Assembly: GCF_003020115.1 (NCBI RefSeq)
Contig: NZ_PYFX01000004.1
Span: 248,001-312,000 of the forward strand
DNA length: 64,000 nucleotides
DNA from: Bradyrhizobium sp. MOS002
Lineage (GTDB): Bacteria > Pseudomonadota > Alphaproteobacteria > Rhizobiales > Xanthobacteraceae
Direction: 5' to 3'
Shown here: in pieces, positions 6,425 through 14,748 of the stretch
Layout of the letters: each line of letters opens with the position of its first letter
Position numbering within the stretch: the stretch's first letter is position 1
The notes under the pieces: model-generated
What the model saw: the letters and a program-made list of their open reading frames with translations, nothing else
What the model was told of the DNA's origin: nothing
Databases searched by the model: none
Translations under genes and position numbers: made by a program

Positions 6425-8272
6425 TCAGGTGGACGTCAGAATATCGACCTTGGCGTTGGCGACAATCAGGCGGTCGGCCAGGAGCTTTGCCAGATTGCGC
6501 ATGATGCGCTCGCTTGCCCGCGGGTGCTGCTCGCGGAAACGCTCGAAATCCTTCAGCGGTACTTCGAAGGCGGTCGCCGCCATATCGGCGAAGACGTCGG
6601 CCGAGCGGGTCTGCTCCAGTAGCGCCATCTCGCCGAACGCCATGCCGGCGGTGAGCGTCGCCAGCCGGATGCCGTCGGGCAGCGTCACGTGGACCGCGCC
6701 GCTGCGCAGGAAGAACAGGGAATTGGCGGGATCGCCTGTGGTGAGGATCTTTGCGCCGGATTGGTACGTCCTGATGGTGCAGGTCGCGCCGAGTTCGGTC
6801 AGCTCTTTCTCGTTAAGGCCTTCGAGCAGCGGCTGCTCGGCAAGCTCCGTGGTCTCATGAAAATCGATCGAGCCGCCGTAGCGGTAGACGATCTGGTCTT
6901 CGGCCCATTCGATCGCGGTGTCGAGCAAATAGAAGTCGCGGACGTTCTTGAGCTCGGCGGTCCATTCTCGCAGGCTGTCCCATTCCTTGGTGGCGCGCCT
7001 GACGCCTGACAGGACGACGGTCACATTCAGCGCCGCCAGCTCCTCGAACGCTTCTGCCACGAGCCGCGCTCCGGCGCGGGTGGTGGAGGTGACGCGGTGC
7101 AGATCGAAGATCACGAATTGCGGCCGCGGCCGGCCGCCAAGCCGGCGCGAGACATAATCGACCGCCGACAGCGACAGCGTGCCGACCAGCTCGATGACCC
7201 GCACTTCCTGCTCGTGGGCCGCGAGAATATCGCGCTCCTGCGGGCGGCGCACGCGCCGCGACGGGCTCTTGCCGATGTCGTAGTCGGCGATGACGGCGTT
7301 GCGTGCATCGTCGCTGCGGTTGAGCATATGCAAATCGTAATGCGAGGACAGCGCCTCGCACACCTTGATGCCGCGCACGCTGTTGCCGTGCTTGTCGAGC
7401 CTTGGCGAATAGCTGCCGAGCCCGAGGCGGGCGGGGAGAGCGGCGAGAATTCCGCCGCCGACGCCACTCTTCGCAGGGATGCCGATCCGGTAGATCCATT
7501 CGCCGGCATAGTCGTACATGCCCGACGACGTCATCACCGACAGCGTGCGCGAGATCGCGTAAGGCGTCAGCACCTGCTCGCCAGTGACCGGGTTGACGCC
7601 GCGGTTGGCGAGCGTTGCCGCCATCACCGCGATGTCGCGCGCGGTGACCAGCACCGCGCATTGCCGGAAATAGACGTCGAGCACGGCAGCGACATTGTCC
7701 GAGATCACCGCATTGGTCTTGAGGAGATAGCCGATGGCGCGGTTGCGGTCGCCGGTCTGGCTTTCGGAAGCGTAGACGGCCTCGTCGACGGCGAGGTCGC
7801 GGCCGGCAAAACGACTGAGCGCGAGGCGAATTTGCTCGAAGGCGTCCGGACCCTTGCTGTCGTGGATCAGCCCGGTGCAGGCGATCGCGCCGGCATTGAC
7901 CATCGGGTTGAACGGATGGTTCTCCGAATTGAGCCGGATCGAGTTGAAGGGATCGCCTGAAGGTTCGACGCCGATCGCGCCCTCGACCCTGGTTGCGCCG
8001 AGCAGGTCCAGCGCCAGTGCGAACACGAACGGCTTTGACATCGACTGGATGGTGAAGGGCGCCCTGGAGTCGCCAACCTCGTAGACGTGACCGTCCAGGG
8101 TCGCGAGGCTGATGCCAAAACAGGCAGGATCGGCCTTGCTCAGCTCGGGAATGTAGTCGGCGACCGCACCCGAGGTCTCCGCCGAGAATTCGTTGAGGCA
8201 ATTGTCCAGAAACCGCAGCAAAGGCGGCTTCGAACGGGTCCAGGCGGTGGCGAGGGGCGAAAGCGGTTTCAT
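6425..8272 (-). CDS. glsA: Glutaminase A with STAS and cyclic-nucleotide-binding domains
   Basis: A 615-residue protein; typical GlsA is about 310. Residues 1 to about 330 are the serine-dependent beta-lactamase-fold glutaminase that converts glutamine to glutamate and ammonia, with the catalytic S77-M-S-K80 motif and HPFNPMVNAGAI. Residues of about 350-460 form a STAS domain, and about 480-610 a cyclic-nucleotide-binding (CAP_ED) domain with the phosphate-cassette-like FGEMALLEQTRSADVFA. Activity may therefore respond to a nucleotide or to a partner. AGAGAGG precedes the ATG, 22 bp after the stop of the TRAP permease, so it is the last gene of the transporter operon. That fits import of glutamine or glutamate. 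Confidence 0.9.
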   Translation of the reverse strand: MKPLSPLATAWTRSKPPLLRFLDNCLNEFSAETSGAVADYIPELSKADPACFGISLATLDGHVYEVGDSRAPFTIQSMSKPFVFALALDLLGATRVEGAIGVEPSGDPFNSIRLNSENHPFNPMVNAGAIACTGLIHDSKGPDAFEQIRLALSRFAGRDLAVDEAVYASESQTGDRNRAIGYLLKTNAVISDNVAAVLDVYFRQCAVLVTARDIAVMAATLANRGVNPVTGEQVLTPYAISRTLSVMTSSGMYDYAGEWIYRIGIPAKSGVGGGILAALPARLGLGSYSPRLDKHGNSVRGIKVCEALSSHYDLHMLNRSDDARNAVIADYDIGKSPSRRVRRPQERDILAAHEQEVRVIELVGTLSLSAVDYVSRRLGGRPRPQFVIFDLHRVTSTTRAGARLVAEAFEELAALNVTVVLSGVRRATKEWDSLREWTAELKNVRDFYLLDTAIEWAEDQIVYRYGGSIDFHETTELAEQPLLEGLNEKELTELGATCTIRTYQSGAKILTTGDPANSLFFLRSGAVHVTLPDGIRLATLTAGMAFGEMALLEQTRSADVFADMAATAFEVPLKDFERFREQHPRASERIMRNLAKLLADRLIVANAKVDILTST

Positions 8273-8294
8273 CGCCTCTCTTTGTGCAACGCAA

Positions 8295-10370
8295 TCAGGG
8301 CACGCGCAACCCGTCCGGCACCATGGTCTGCCGCCGGACCAGCAGCAGGGCGAGCAAAACCGTGGGGACGAGGATGGCGAGGCCGAGCGCCGTCACCTGC
8401 AGCTGGGACAGCGGCATGATGCCGCCGCCGGGGGTGGCCACCACGAACCCGCCGATCACCAGCAGCACGCGGATCGGCCATTCCAGCGCACCGGCGCCGC
8501 GGAGATCGCCGACGAAGGGCTGGTAGCCCTGGATGCCGCCGCAGATGAACAGCGTGCCGAACGCTGCAAGCGCCATCAAGCCGAGGCCGGCGAAATAGGG
8601 GCTCGGCCCCTGCAGCACCAGCGCCGGATTGAGCACGAAGAAGAACGGGATGAAATAGATGATGCTGCCGACCCACATCGATTCCCAGCCCGTCTTCATC
8701 GCAGGAGAGCCGGCAATGCCTGCGGCTGCGAATGAAGCAATCGCGACCGGCGGGGTGATCGACGACAGCATGCCCCAGTAGAAGATGAACATGTGCACGG
8801 CCATCTTGTTCAGCCCGAGCTTCTCCAGCGCGGGCGCGACCAGGATGGCGAGGAAGATGTAGCAGGCCGTCGTGGTCAGCCCGAGCCCGAGGATCAGGCT
8901 GGTGAGGGCGCACATGCCGAGCAGCAGGAACGGATTGTCGCCGGCGATGCGCAGCAGGTCGTTGGCGAGGCTCGACACCACGCCGGTCATGGAGAAGGCG
9001 CCGATCAGCAGGCCGCAGCCGGCGAGGATGCCGACGAGCTCGACGAAGGTGCGGCCGTTGACCTCGAGGAATTTGCCGATGGTCGCGACAGTCCAGCGCG
9101 TGTCCTTCGAGAACAGCTGGTTGAGGACCAGAAGCAGTGCGGTGGCGTAGAATGGCGCATGGCTCTCGCGCTTGAAGTGGAGCAGCATCACGATCAGGAG
9201 CGCGATCACGAAGACGTAGTACCAGCCATCCTTGATCGTATCCATGACCCGCGGCAGCTCCGCACGCGGAATGCCCTTCAGCCCGTGTCGTGCGGCATAG
9301 GAATCGACCTGCATGAACAGGCCGATATAATAGAGCGCGGCGGGAATGATGGCCGCGATCGCGACATCGGCGTAGCTGACATTGAGGAACTGCGCGATCA
9401 CGAAGGCGGTCGCGCCCATCACCGGCGGCGCCAGCACGGCGCCGGTCGAGGCGCAGGCCTCGATGGCGCCGGCATAGGAGGCGCGAAAGCCGCTCTTCTT
9501 CATGACGGGAATGGTCATGGTGCCGGCGGTGAGCACGTTGGAGATGATCGAGCCCGACATCATCCCGAGCAGGCCGCTGGCGAAGATGCAGACCTTCGCC
9601 GCGCCGCCGCGGAACGTGCCACACAGCGCGAAGGCGAGGTTGATGAAGAACTTTCCGGCGCCGGTCATCATCAGCGCGGTGCCGAACACCAGGAAGCCGA
9701 TCACGGTGTCGGCAAAGGCCTGGATGGGAATGCCGAGCAGGCTCTCGCCCGATAGCACATGATAGGCGGTCGCCTGCTCCAGCGTCGACTGGGTACCGCG
9801 GAACGGCCCGAGCCAGCTGGATTCCGCGAACAGCGGATAGACGGTGAAGGGGAGCACGCTCAGGAGCAGGCTCCAGCCGCCGGTTCGGCGCAGCGCCTCC
9901 ATCAGCATCACCCACATCACGAGACCCGCGGCGATCACGTTGTTCGGCGCGCCGCCGAATTCCCAGCCGGCCTCCGCGGCCTTGCGCACGTTCGACATCA
10001 ACAGCAATGCCGCCGCGAAAGTAGCGACGAAGAGGACGAGGTCGTACCACGGAATGCGGTCGAGCGGCGCGCGCTCGGTGCCCGGGAAGATCAAAAAGGT
10101 GAAGGGCAGCATCAGCGCGATCAGAAGATAAAAGTATTCCGTGTTGAGCTGGGTGTAGCCGATGAAGAAGCGCAGCGAGAATTGCTGGTTGATGCAGAGC
10201 AGAATGGTCGCCCCGGTCGCGGCGACGAGCGTCCAGCGCCAGGCGCCTCGCAGCGTGCGGACGCGCGTGACCTCCGCTTCCTGCATGTTGGCGGCGGCGC
10301 CATGCGGATCGTCGAATACGATCCGCTTGGCCTCGTCCTGCGGGGCGGTGGGGCTGGAAGAAGACATCAT
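8295..10370 (-). CDS. TRAP transporter fused DctQ-DctM permease
   Basis: A 691-residue, very hydrophobic inner-membrane protein. The first third has the four-helix DctQ-like part and the rest the 12-helix DctM-like sodium-driven permease (4TM/12TM fusion). Typical DctM stretches are GLLGMMSGSIISNVLTAGTM and EACASTGAVLAPPVMGATAF. Such fusions pair with TAXI-type binding proteins, and one is encoded directly upstream at 10509-11675. TAXI systems that have been studied transport glutamate/glutamine or dicarboxylates. The downstream glutaminase gene supports the former. The gap of 138 bp to the binding-protein gene holds a strong hairpin. Confidence 0.9.
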   Translation of the reverse strand: MMSSSSPTAPQDEAKRIVFDDPHGAAANMQEAEVTRVRTLRGAWRWTLVAATGATILLCINQQFSLRFFIGYTQLNTEYFYLLIALMLPFTFLIFPGTERAPLDRIPWYDLVLFVATFAAALLLMSNVRKAAEAGWEFGGAPNNVIAAGLVMWVMLMEALRRTGGWSLLLSVLPFTVYPLFAESSWLGPFRGTQSTLEQATAYHVLSGESLLGIPIQAFADTVIGFLVFGTALMMTGAGKFFINLAFALCGTFRGGAAKVCIFASGLLGMMSGSIISNVLTAGTMTIPVMKKSGFRASYAGAIEACASTGAVLAPPVMGATAFVIAQFLNVSYADVAIAAIIPAALYYIGLFMQVDSYAARHGLKGIPRAELPRVMDTIKDGWYYVFVIALLIVMLLHFKRESHAPFYATALLLVLNQLFSKDTRWTVATIGKFLEVNGRTFVELVGILAGCGLLIGAFSMTGVVSSLANDLLRIAGDNPFLLLGMCALTSLILGLGLTTTACYIFLAILVAPALEKLGLNKMAVHMFIFYWGMLSSITPPVAIASFAAAGIAGSPAMKTGWESMWVGSIIYFIPFFFVLNPALVLQGPSPYFAGLGLMALAAFGTLFICGGIQGYQPFVGDLRGAGALEWPIRVLLVIGGFVVATPGGGIMPLSQLQVTALGLAILVPTVLLALLLVRRQTMVPDGLRVP

Positions 10371-10441
10371 CGATCCCGCGTGGGCTGCTAACCGCTACTA
10401 AAACGAATGGCTGTTGGTTGAATCGAACGCGGCGGCAAGCT

Positions 10442-10469
10442 CCCCCTCTCCCGCAAGCGGGAGAGGGGG
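10442..10469. repeat. Perfect 13-bp hairpin between TRAP genes
   Basis: CCCCCTCTCCCGC and GCGGGAGAGGGGG are exact complements separated by AA. It lies 39 bp after the binding-protein stop and 72 bp before the permease start, inside one transcription unit. It could slow 3' decay or cause partial termination, giving more binding protein than permease. The core resembles the ends of the repeat at 43781. Confidence 0.6.
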
Positions 10470-10508
10470 CGAACTGCCTTCCTGGCAACCATCGATATCA
10501 TCGCAAAA

Positions 10509-11675
10509 TCAATCCTCGAACCCGTTCGGCATGTCGGCCTTCGCAAGCGCTGCCGCACGCGCCTTCATCCAGCCATCGAGGAATGTCTTGTCATCCGCAG
10601 GCGGATTGGATTTGCCGTACTCGGTCCACGCTGCGCCAAGCACCTCCTGGCGCTTGATCAGCTTGTTGTTGTGGGTGTCCTGCGCGTCGCTCCATTGCGC
10701 GGCTTCCTTAAGTGCCTTCACCGCGCCGGGATGCACCGGCACCACCCAATTCTTGGTCTGGCGATCGGCCGCAAGCCCACCGGCGCCGGGCGCGGAGTCC
10801 TTGTAGGAATCGTAATTTGCGATCATCGCCTTGGTGATCGCGTAAACTTGGTCAGCCGGTTGCGAGGCGTAGGCGACGAAGATCGGGTAGGGATAGTTGC
10901 CGAGCTCGATCGGCTTGTCCGGCGAGATGCCGGCGCCGCAGGTCGCGGTCTGCGGGAAAAAGAACGAGCCGACCTTCTGCATCCGCGCCCAGCCTTCCTT
11001 GTCCTTGGCGGGCAGCGGCGGCCAGATCAGGCCGCGCGGCGAGGTCTCGGCTTCCTTGGCGGGGCCGGTGATGGTGGTGCCGAAGGCTGCGTCGGTGTCG
11101 TTGTTGATCAGGCCCTTCCACATCGCGCCGTAGCTTGCGAACTCGACGACCTTGACGTCTTTCTGCGTCAGGCCGGCGAAGGCGAGCACCGCGAGCGAGT
11201 TCTGGTTCAGCGCCGGCGAGCCGACGACGAATCCGACACGTTTGCCCTTGAGATCCTTCAGCTCCTTCACGCCCGTATCCGCGGCCACGCCGAGCGTGCC
11301 GCAATTGCAGTCGACGGATGAGAGCAGGATCTGGAGCGGTTGCGGGCCCCATTCCCTGGAGCCGAACTCGAACACGCCTTCCTGCGCGAAATAGGTCCCC
11401 GATCCCATCGCCGCGGAGACCGCACGCTTGGCGCGCAGCGGCGCCAGGCGCGCGACGTCGTTGCCTGCGGGGAGCACGCGAACGTCGGTCGCGTATTTGT
11501 CCTTCATCATCTTGCCGACGCCGACCGCGATGTTGAAGCCGGCGGTACCGGTGTCATAGGCGGTGAACGTCAATGTCGCCGGCAGCTTGATGTCTTCGGC
11601 GGCTGCATAGCGTGTAGACGCAAAAGAAAGGCCCGCCACTAAGGCAGGCGCGAGCATGATCAGCCCACGAAGCAT
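10509..11675 (-). CDS. TAXI family TRAP solute-binding protein
   Basis: A 388-residue periplasmic binding protein with a Sec signal peptide (MLRGLIMLAPALVAGLSFASTRYAAA approximately; AAA-ED cleavage). The TAXI pattern is clear: an N-terminal LTFTAYDTGTAGFNIAVGVG segment, then LPAGNDVARLAPLRAKRAVSAAMGS, KDLKGKRVGFVVGSPA and a C-terminal HPGAVKALKEA. The start at 11675 is preferred to an ATG 12 bp upstream because GGAGGGAAAC lies between them and acts as the ribosome site. First component of the TRAP pair; the ligand is inferred to be an amino acid or dicarboxylate from the adjacent glutaminase gene. Confidence 0.9.
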   Translation of the reverse strand: MLRGLIMLAPALVAGLSFASTRYAAAEDIKLPATLTFTAYDTGTAGFNIAVGVGKMMKDKYATDVRVLPAGNDVARLAPLRAKRAVSAAMGSGTYFAQEGVFEFGSREWGPQPLQILLSSVDCNCGTLGVAADTGVKELKDLKGKRVGFVVGSPALNQNSLAVLAFAGLTQKDVKVVEFASYGAMWKGLINNDTDAAFGTTITGPAKEAETSPRGLIWPPLPAKDKEGWARMQKVGSFFFPQTATCGAGISPDKPIELGNYPYPIFVAYASQPADQVYAITKAMIANYDSYKDSAPGAGGLAADRQTKNWVVPVHPGAVKALKEAAQWSDAQDTHNNKLIKRQEVLGAAWTEYGKSNPPADDKTFLDGWMKARAAALAKADMPNGFED

Positions 11676-11720
11676 GTTTCCCTCCAATGATCCTCGCGTT
11701 TGCCGCGACGATTTTCTTTC

Positions 11721-11750
11721 TTTGTTTGAAACAGGTTTTGTTTGAAACAG
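11721..11750. promoter_or_regulatory. Tandem palindromes upstream of TRAP operon
   Basis: TTTGTTTGAAACAG occurs twice, at 11721-11734 and 11737-11750 (16-bp period). Each copy contains the palindrome TGTTT-G-AAACA. The pair is 46-75 bp upstream of the TAXI start, within the expected promoter region, and looks like a two-site operator. The binding protein is unknown. Confidence 0.5.
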
Positions 11751-11841
11751 ATCATGTCATCGCGATCAGGCGATGGCAACGCCGTACCGCGAACGCAGCA
11801 ATGAGGCTGACAGATTGTCGCGGAAACGACGGAGAATGCAG

Positions 11842-12063
11842 TCAGTTCGCGACGATCGCGATCGCCTGTCCCTCGGCAACGACGTCGTCGAGCTTCACCA
11901 GGATAGATGTGATCTCGCCGCTCACAGGAGAAAGCACAGGTATCTCCATCTTCATCGCTTCGACCAGCACAATCTCATCACCATCCGCAACGGTTCCTCC
12001 AACTTGCACGGGAGTTGAGCAGATGCGACCCGCGATCTCCGTAACGATCTTAATCTCTGGCAT
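11842..12063 (-). CDS. Stand-alone biotin carboxyl carrier protein
   Basis: A 73-residue biotinyl domain and nothing else. The biotin acceptor is Lys38 in VLVEAMKMEIPV, with the flanking GTVADGDEIV and SPVSGEITSI strands of the beta barrel. An in-frame ATG 27 bp upstream exists, but GAAGGCG before the 12063 start is the better site. Such carriers shuttle CO2 between biotin carboxylase and a carboxyltransferase. A carboxyltransferase beta subunit is encoded divergently at 13062, but no biotin carboxylase is in the window, so one must come from elsewhere. It could be transcribed with the TRAP genes (166-bp gap) or alone. Confidence 0.87.
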   Translation of the reverse strand: MPEIKIVTEIAGRICSTPVQVGGTVADGDEIVLVEAMKMEIPVLSPVSGEITSILVKLDDVVAEGQAIAIVAN

Positions 12064-12116
12064 GCCATCGCCTTCTTCTTGTGGTCGCAAAATGCCTGAG
12101 GTAGTTTCTTCTGCAA

Positions 12117-12142
12117 GCGGAATTTAATTCCGCACAGCGGAA
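12117..12142. promoter_or_regulatory. IclR-type operator with three half-sites
   Basis: GCGGAATTTAATTCCGC (12117-12133) is a perfect 8-1-8 palindrome. Its right half TTCCGC is also the left half of TTCCGC-ACA-GCGGAA (12128-12142). So three GCGGAA half-sites alternate in 26 bp. It lies in the 94-bp gap between the divergent biotin-carrier and IclR genes, 15 bp before the IclR start, and fits an autoregulated divergent operator. Confidence 0.65.
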
Positions 12143-12157
12143 CAAGCGGTAGGGATC

Positions 12158-13132
12158 ATGGGACGACGTTCGGAGCGGTTGAGTAGGCAAGGTGCGCTCG
12201 CCGGCGATGCCGGTGAGGGTGATGTCATCCAGGTGGTGTCGCGCGCGTTCGACGTGTTGCGATGCTTCGAGGGCCACGATAGCAGGCTCGGCAATCTCGA
12301 AATTTCAAATCGCTGTGGCCTGCCGCGCTCGACGGTGTCGCGGCTCACGCACACGCTGACGCGGATGGGGCAATTGGTCTATCTGCCGCGCGATCAGAAA
12401 TATCGCATCGGGCCGAGCGCGGTGGCGATGAGCGCCTCGATGATGAAGGGCGCGCAACTGCGCTCCATGATCCGCCAGCGGCTGCAGGAAGTCGCCGAGC
12501 AACTGCCGGGCACCGTCGGCTTCGTGGTCCCCGATCGCTTCCATCTCGTCTATCTCCAGTTCGCGCGTTCGGCTTCTGCGCTCGGCCTGCACGAGGGCAC
12601 CGGCAGCCGTATCTCGATGGCCTCGACCGCTGCGGGCGCTGCCTACACCGCGGCATTGGCGCCCGAGATCGGCGATGCCTTCATCGCGGACATGGAGCGG
12701 GAAGCTCCCGAGGCTGCAAAAATCCTGCGGCCCCGCATCGAGGCCAACCGGCAGTCGCTGCATGAGCGTGGGTATGTCGTGGCGTGCGGCCTGTGGAGCC
12801 CGCATATCAACGGGCTCGCGGTGCCGATCTGGTCGCCGCAGTACCAGACCTTCGTCGTCATCACGATCGGTCTTCTGTCGGCGATGTACGACGAGGAGCG
12901 CCTGCATGCCGAGGTCGCGCCGCTGATGCTCGCGCTCGGCCGGTCGCTCGGCAGCCTGATGGAGGGCGCGGAAGGCGACGTTTTCAACGCCCGCATCCCG
13001 CGTAAACCGGTCGCCATGGCCGTGCACAACAATAACAAGCCGATCAATTCGGAGGGAGTGAATGAACTGGAAGCCGGAACTCGACGAGCTCGCCCGGCGC
13101 GAAGCCTTCGCGCGGGAGATGGGCGGCGTTGA
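12158..13132 (+). CDS. IclR family transcriptional regulator
   Basis: A 324-residue regulator with an N-terminal winged HTH (about residues 22-85; LGNLEISNRCGLPRSTVSRLTHTL is the helix-turn-helix) and a C-terminal effector-binding IclR/GAF-like domain (about 100-285). AGGG precedes the ATG. It is divergent from the biotin-carrier/TRAP group and the GCGGAA operator lies in between. The 3' end runs 71 bp into the carboxylase gene in another frame, so the last about 24 residues are encoded by doubly used DNA and are Arg-rich and poorly typical. It likely senses a substrate of the transporter or carboxylase; the effector is unknown. Confidence 0.87.
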   Translation: MGRRSERLSRQGALAGDAGEGDVIQVVSRAFDVLRCFEGHDSRLGNLEISNRCGLPRSTVSRLTHTLTRMGQLVYLPRDQKYRIGPSAVAMSASMMKGAQLRSMIRQRLQEVAEQLPGTVGFVVPDRFHLVYLQFARSASALGLHEGTGSRISMASTAAGAAYTAALAPEIGDAFIADMEREAPEAAKILRPRIEANRQSLHERGYVVACGLWSPHINGLAVPIWSPQYQTFVVITIGLLSAMYDEERLHAEVAPLMLALGRSLGSLMEGAEGDVFNARIPRKPVAMAVHNNNKPINSEGVNELEAGTRRARPARSLRAGDGRR

Positions 13133-14621
13133 CAAGGTCAAGCGTCAGCATGACCAGGGCCGACTGACTGTTCGGGAACGTATCGACAGACTGACCGACA
13201 AAGGCAGCTTTCACGAGATCGGTGCCGTCTCCGGCGTCGGCGAGTACGATTCCAGCGGCGAGTTGCAGAAACTGACGCCGGCGAACTGCGTGTTCGGCCG
13301 CGCGCGCGTCGAAGGCCGCACCGTCGTCGTGGTCGGCGACGATTTCACCGTGCGCGGCGGCTCGGCGGACGCGTCCATCTCCGCAAAACCGCTGATGGCG
13401 GAGGAGATGGCGCATGATTTCCGCCTGCCCATCGTTCGCATCATCGAAGGCTCCGGCGGCGGCGGCTCGGTCAAGACCATTGAGACCAAGGGCGCGGCCA
13501 ACTTGCCGGGCGGCATCGGCGGCACACGCTGGTATCGCTTCACGACGGAGAATTTGTCGCGCGTGCCCGTGGTCGCGCTCGGCCTCGGCTCGGTCGCAGG
13601 GCTCGGTGCGGCGCGTCTCGCCGCCAGCCACTATTCCATCATGACCCGGAAGTCCGCGATGTTCGTCGCTGGTCCGCCGGTGGTGAAGGCGCTGGGGCAG
13701 GACCTCTCGAAGGAAGAGCTCGGAGGTGCCGACATCCAGACCCGCGCCGGCGCGGTCGATCATGCCGTCGACACCGAGGAGGAGGCCTTCGCCTGCGCGC
13801 GGCGATTCCTGTCCTATCTGCCGTCGTCGGTTGACGGGCTGCCGCCGACCTTGCCCTGCACCGACAATCCGGAGCGCGCCGAAGAGGCGCTAATGAGCGC
13901 GGTGCCACGCAACCGCAAGCAGGTCTACAAGATACGGCCGATCGTCGAACAGGTCGTGGACAAGGGCTCGTTCTTCGAGGTCGCCAAGAATTTCGGCAAG
14001 CCGATCATGGTCGGCCTGGCGCGGCTCGAGGGCAGGGCGGTGATGGTGCTCGCCAGCGACAGCTTTCACTATGGCGGCTCCTGGACGGCTGATGCCTGCC
14101 AGAAGGTGGTGCGCTGGGTCGACTTCGCCGAGACCTTCCATTTGCCGATCGTCTATCTCATGGACTGCCCCGGCTTCATGATCGGCCTCGATGCGGAGAA
14201 GGCGGGCACCATCCGCCATGGCGTTCGCGCCATGGCGGCGGTCAATCAGACCACGGTGCCCTGGTGCACGGTGATCCTGCGCAACGCCTTCGGCGTCGCA
14301 GGCGTGGTGCATCAGCCCGCCGACCGCTTCTCGATTCGCTACGCCTGGCCTTCGGCCTATTGGGGCTCGCTCCCGCTCGAAGGCGGCATCGAAGCCGCTT
14401 ACCGCGCCGACATCGATGCGGCCGAGGACAAGGCGGCCAAGCTGGAGGAGATACAGGACCGCCTCAACAAGCTGCGCTCGCCGTTCCGCTCCGCCGAAAA
14501 GTTCTGGGTGGAGGAGATCATCGATCCCAGGAAGACGCGGTCGCTGCTGTGCGAGTTTGCGCGGCTGGCGGAGCCATTGCGAAAGCCGGGGCCGCCGGGG
14601 AATTTTTCGATCAGGCCGTAG
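13062..14621 (+). CDS. Acyl-CoA carboxylase beta (carboxyltransferase) subunit
   Basis: A 519-residue carboxyltransferase of the propionyl/methylcrotonyl-CoA carboxylase beta type, transferring CO2 from carboxybiotin to an acyl-CoA. Both crotonase-like halves are present: the acyl-CoA half with EGSGGGGSVKTIETKG, GLGSVAGLGAARLAASHYSIM, and the biotin half with FHYGGSWTADACQK, DCPGFMIGLDAEK. The start follows GGAGGGAGTG. It begins inside the end of the IclR gene, so regulator and enzyme are coupled. With the 73-residue carrier at 11842 it makes two of the three functions of the enzyme; the biotin carboxylase is missing locally. Acyl specificity is not predictable by eye. Confidence 0.88.
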   Translation: MNWKPELDELARREAFAREMGGVDKVKRQHDQGRLTVRERIDRLTDKGSFHEIGAVSGVGEYDSSGELQKLTPANCVFGRARVEGRTVVVVGDDFTVRGGSADASISAKPLMAEEMAHDFRLPIVRIIEGSGGGGSVKTIETKGAANLPGGIGGTRWYRFTTENLSRVPVVALGLGSVAGLGAARLAASHYSIMTRKSAMFVAGPPVVKALGQDLSKEELGGADIQTRAGAVDHAVDTEEEAFACARRFLSYLPSSVDGLPPTLPCTDNPERAEEALMSAVPRNRKQVYKIRPIVEQVVDKGSFFEVAKNFGKPIMVGLARLEGRAVMVLASDSFHYGGSWTADACQKVVRWVDFAETFHLPIVYLMDCPGFMIGLDAEKAGTIRHGVRAMAAVNQTTVPWCTVILRNAFGVAGVVHQPADRFSIRYAWPSAYWGSLPLEGGIEAAYRADIDAAEDKAAKLEEIQDRLNKLRSPFRSAEKFWVEEIIDPRKTRSLLCEFARLAEPLRKPGPPGNFSIRP

Positions 14622-14722
14622 CTTCAGCCGTCACTGCGAGCCGCTGATGCCGACCTCCGCCGAATGCCAGTTGGGCAAAATTGATCTATCGCAACGCCAC
14701 GCGTCCGATTGTCTGCAAGCGT

Positions 14723-14737
14723 CTCGTTTGAAACGAG
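14723..14737. promoter_or_regulatory. 15-bp palindrome before small membrane gene
   Basis: CTCGTTT-G-AAACGAG is a perfect 7-1-7 inverted repeat ending 11 bp before the ATG of the small gene at 14749; its right arm runs into the GAGGGAGAG ribosome site. An RNA hairpin here could hide that site, or a repressor could bind the DNA. Its core TTTGAAA matches the palindromes at 11721-11750. Confidence 0.4.
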
Positions 14738-14748
14738 GGAGAGACGTC

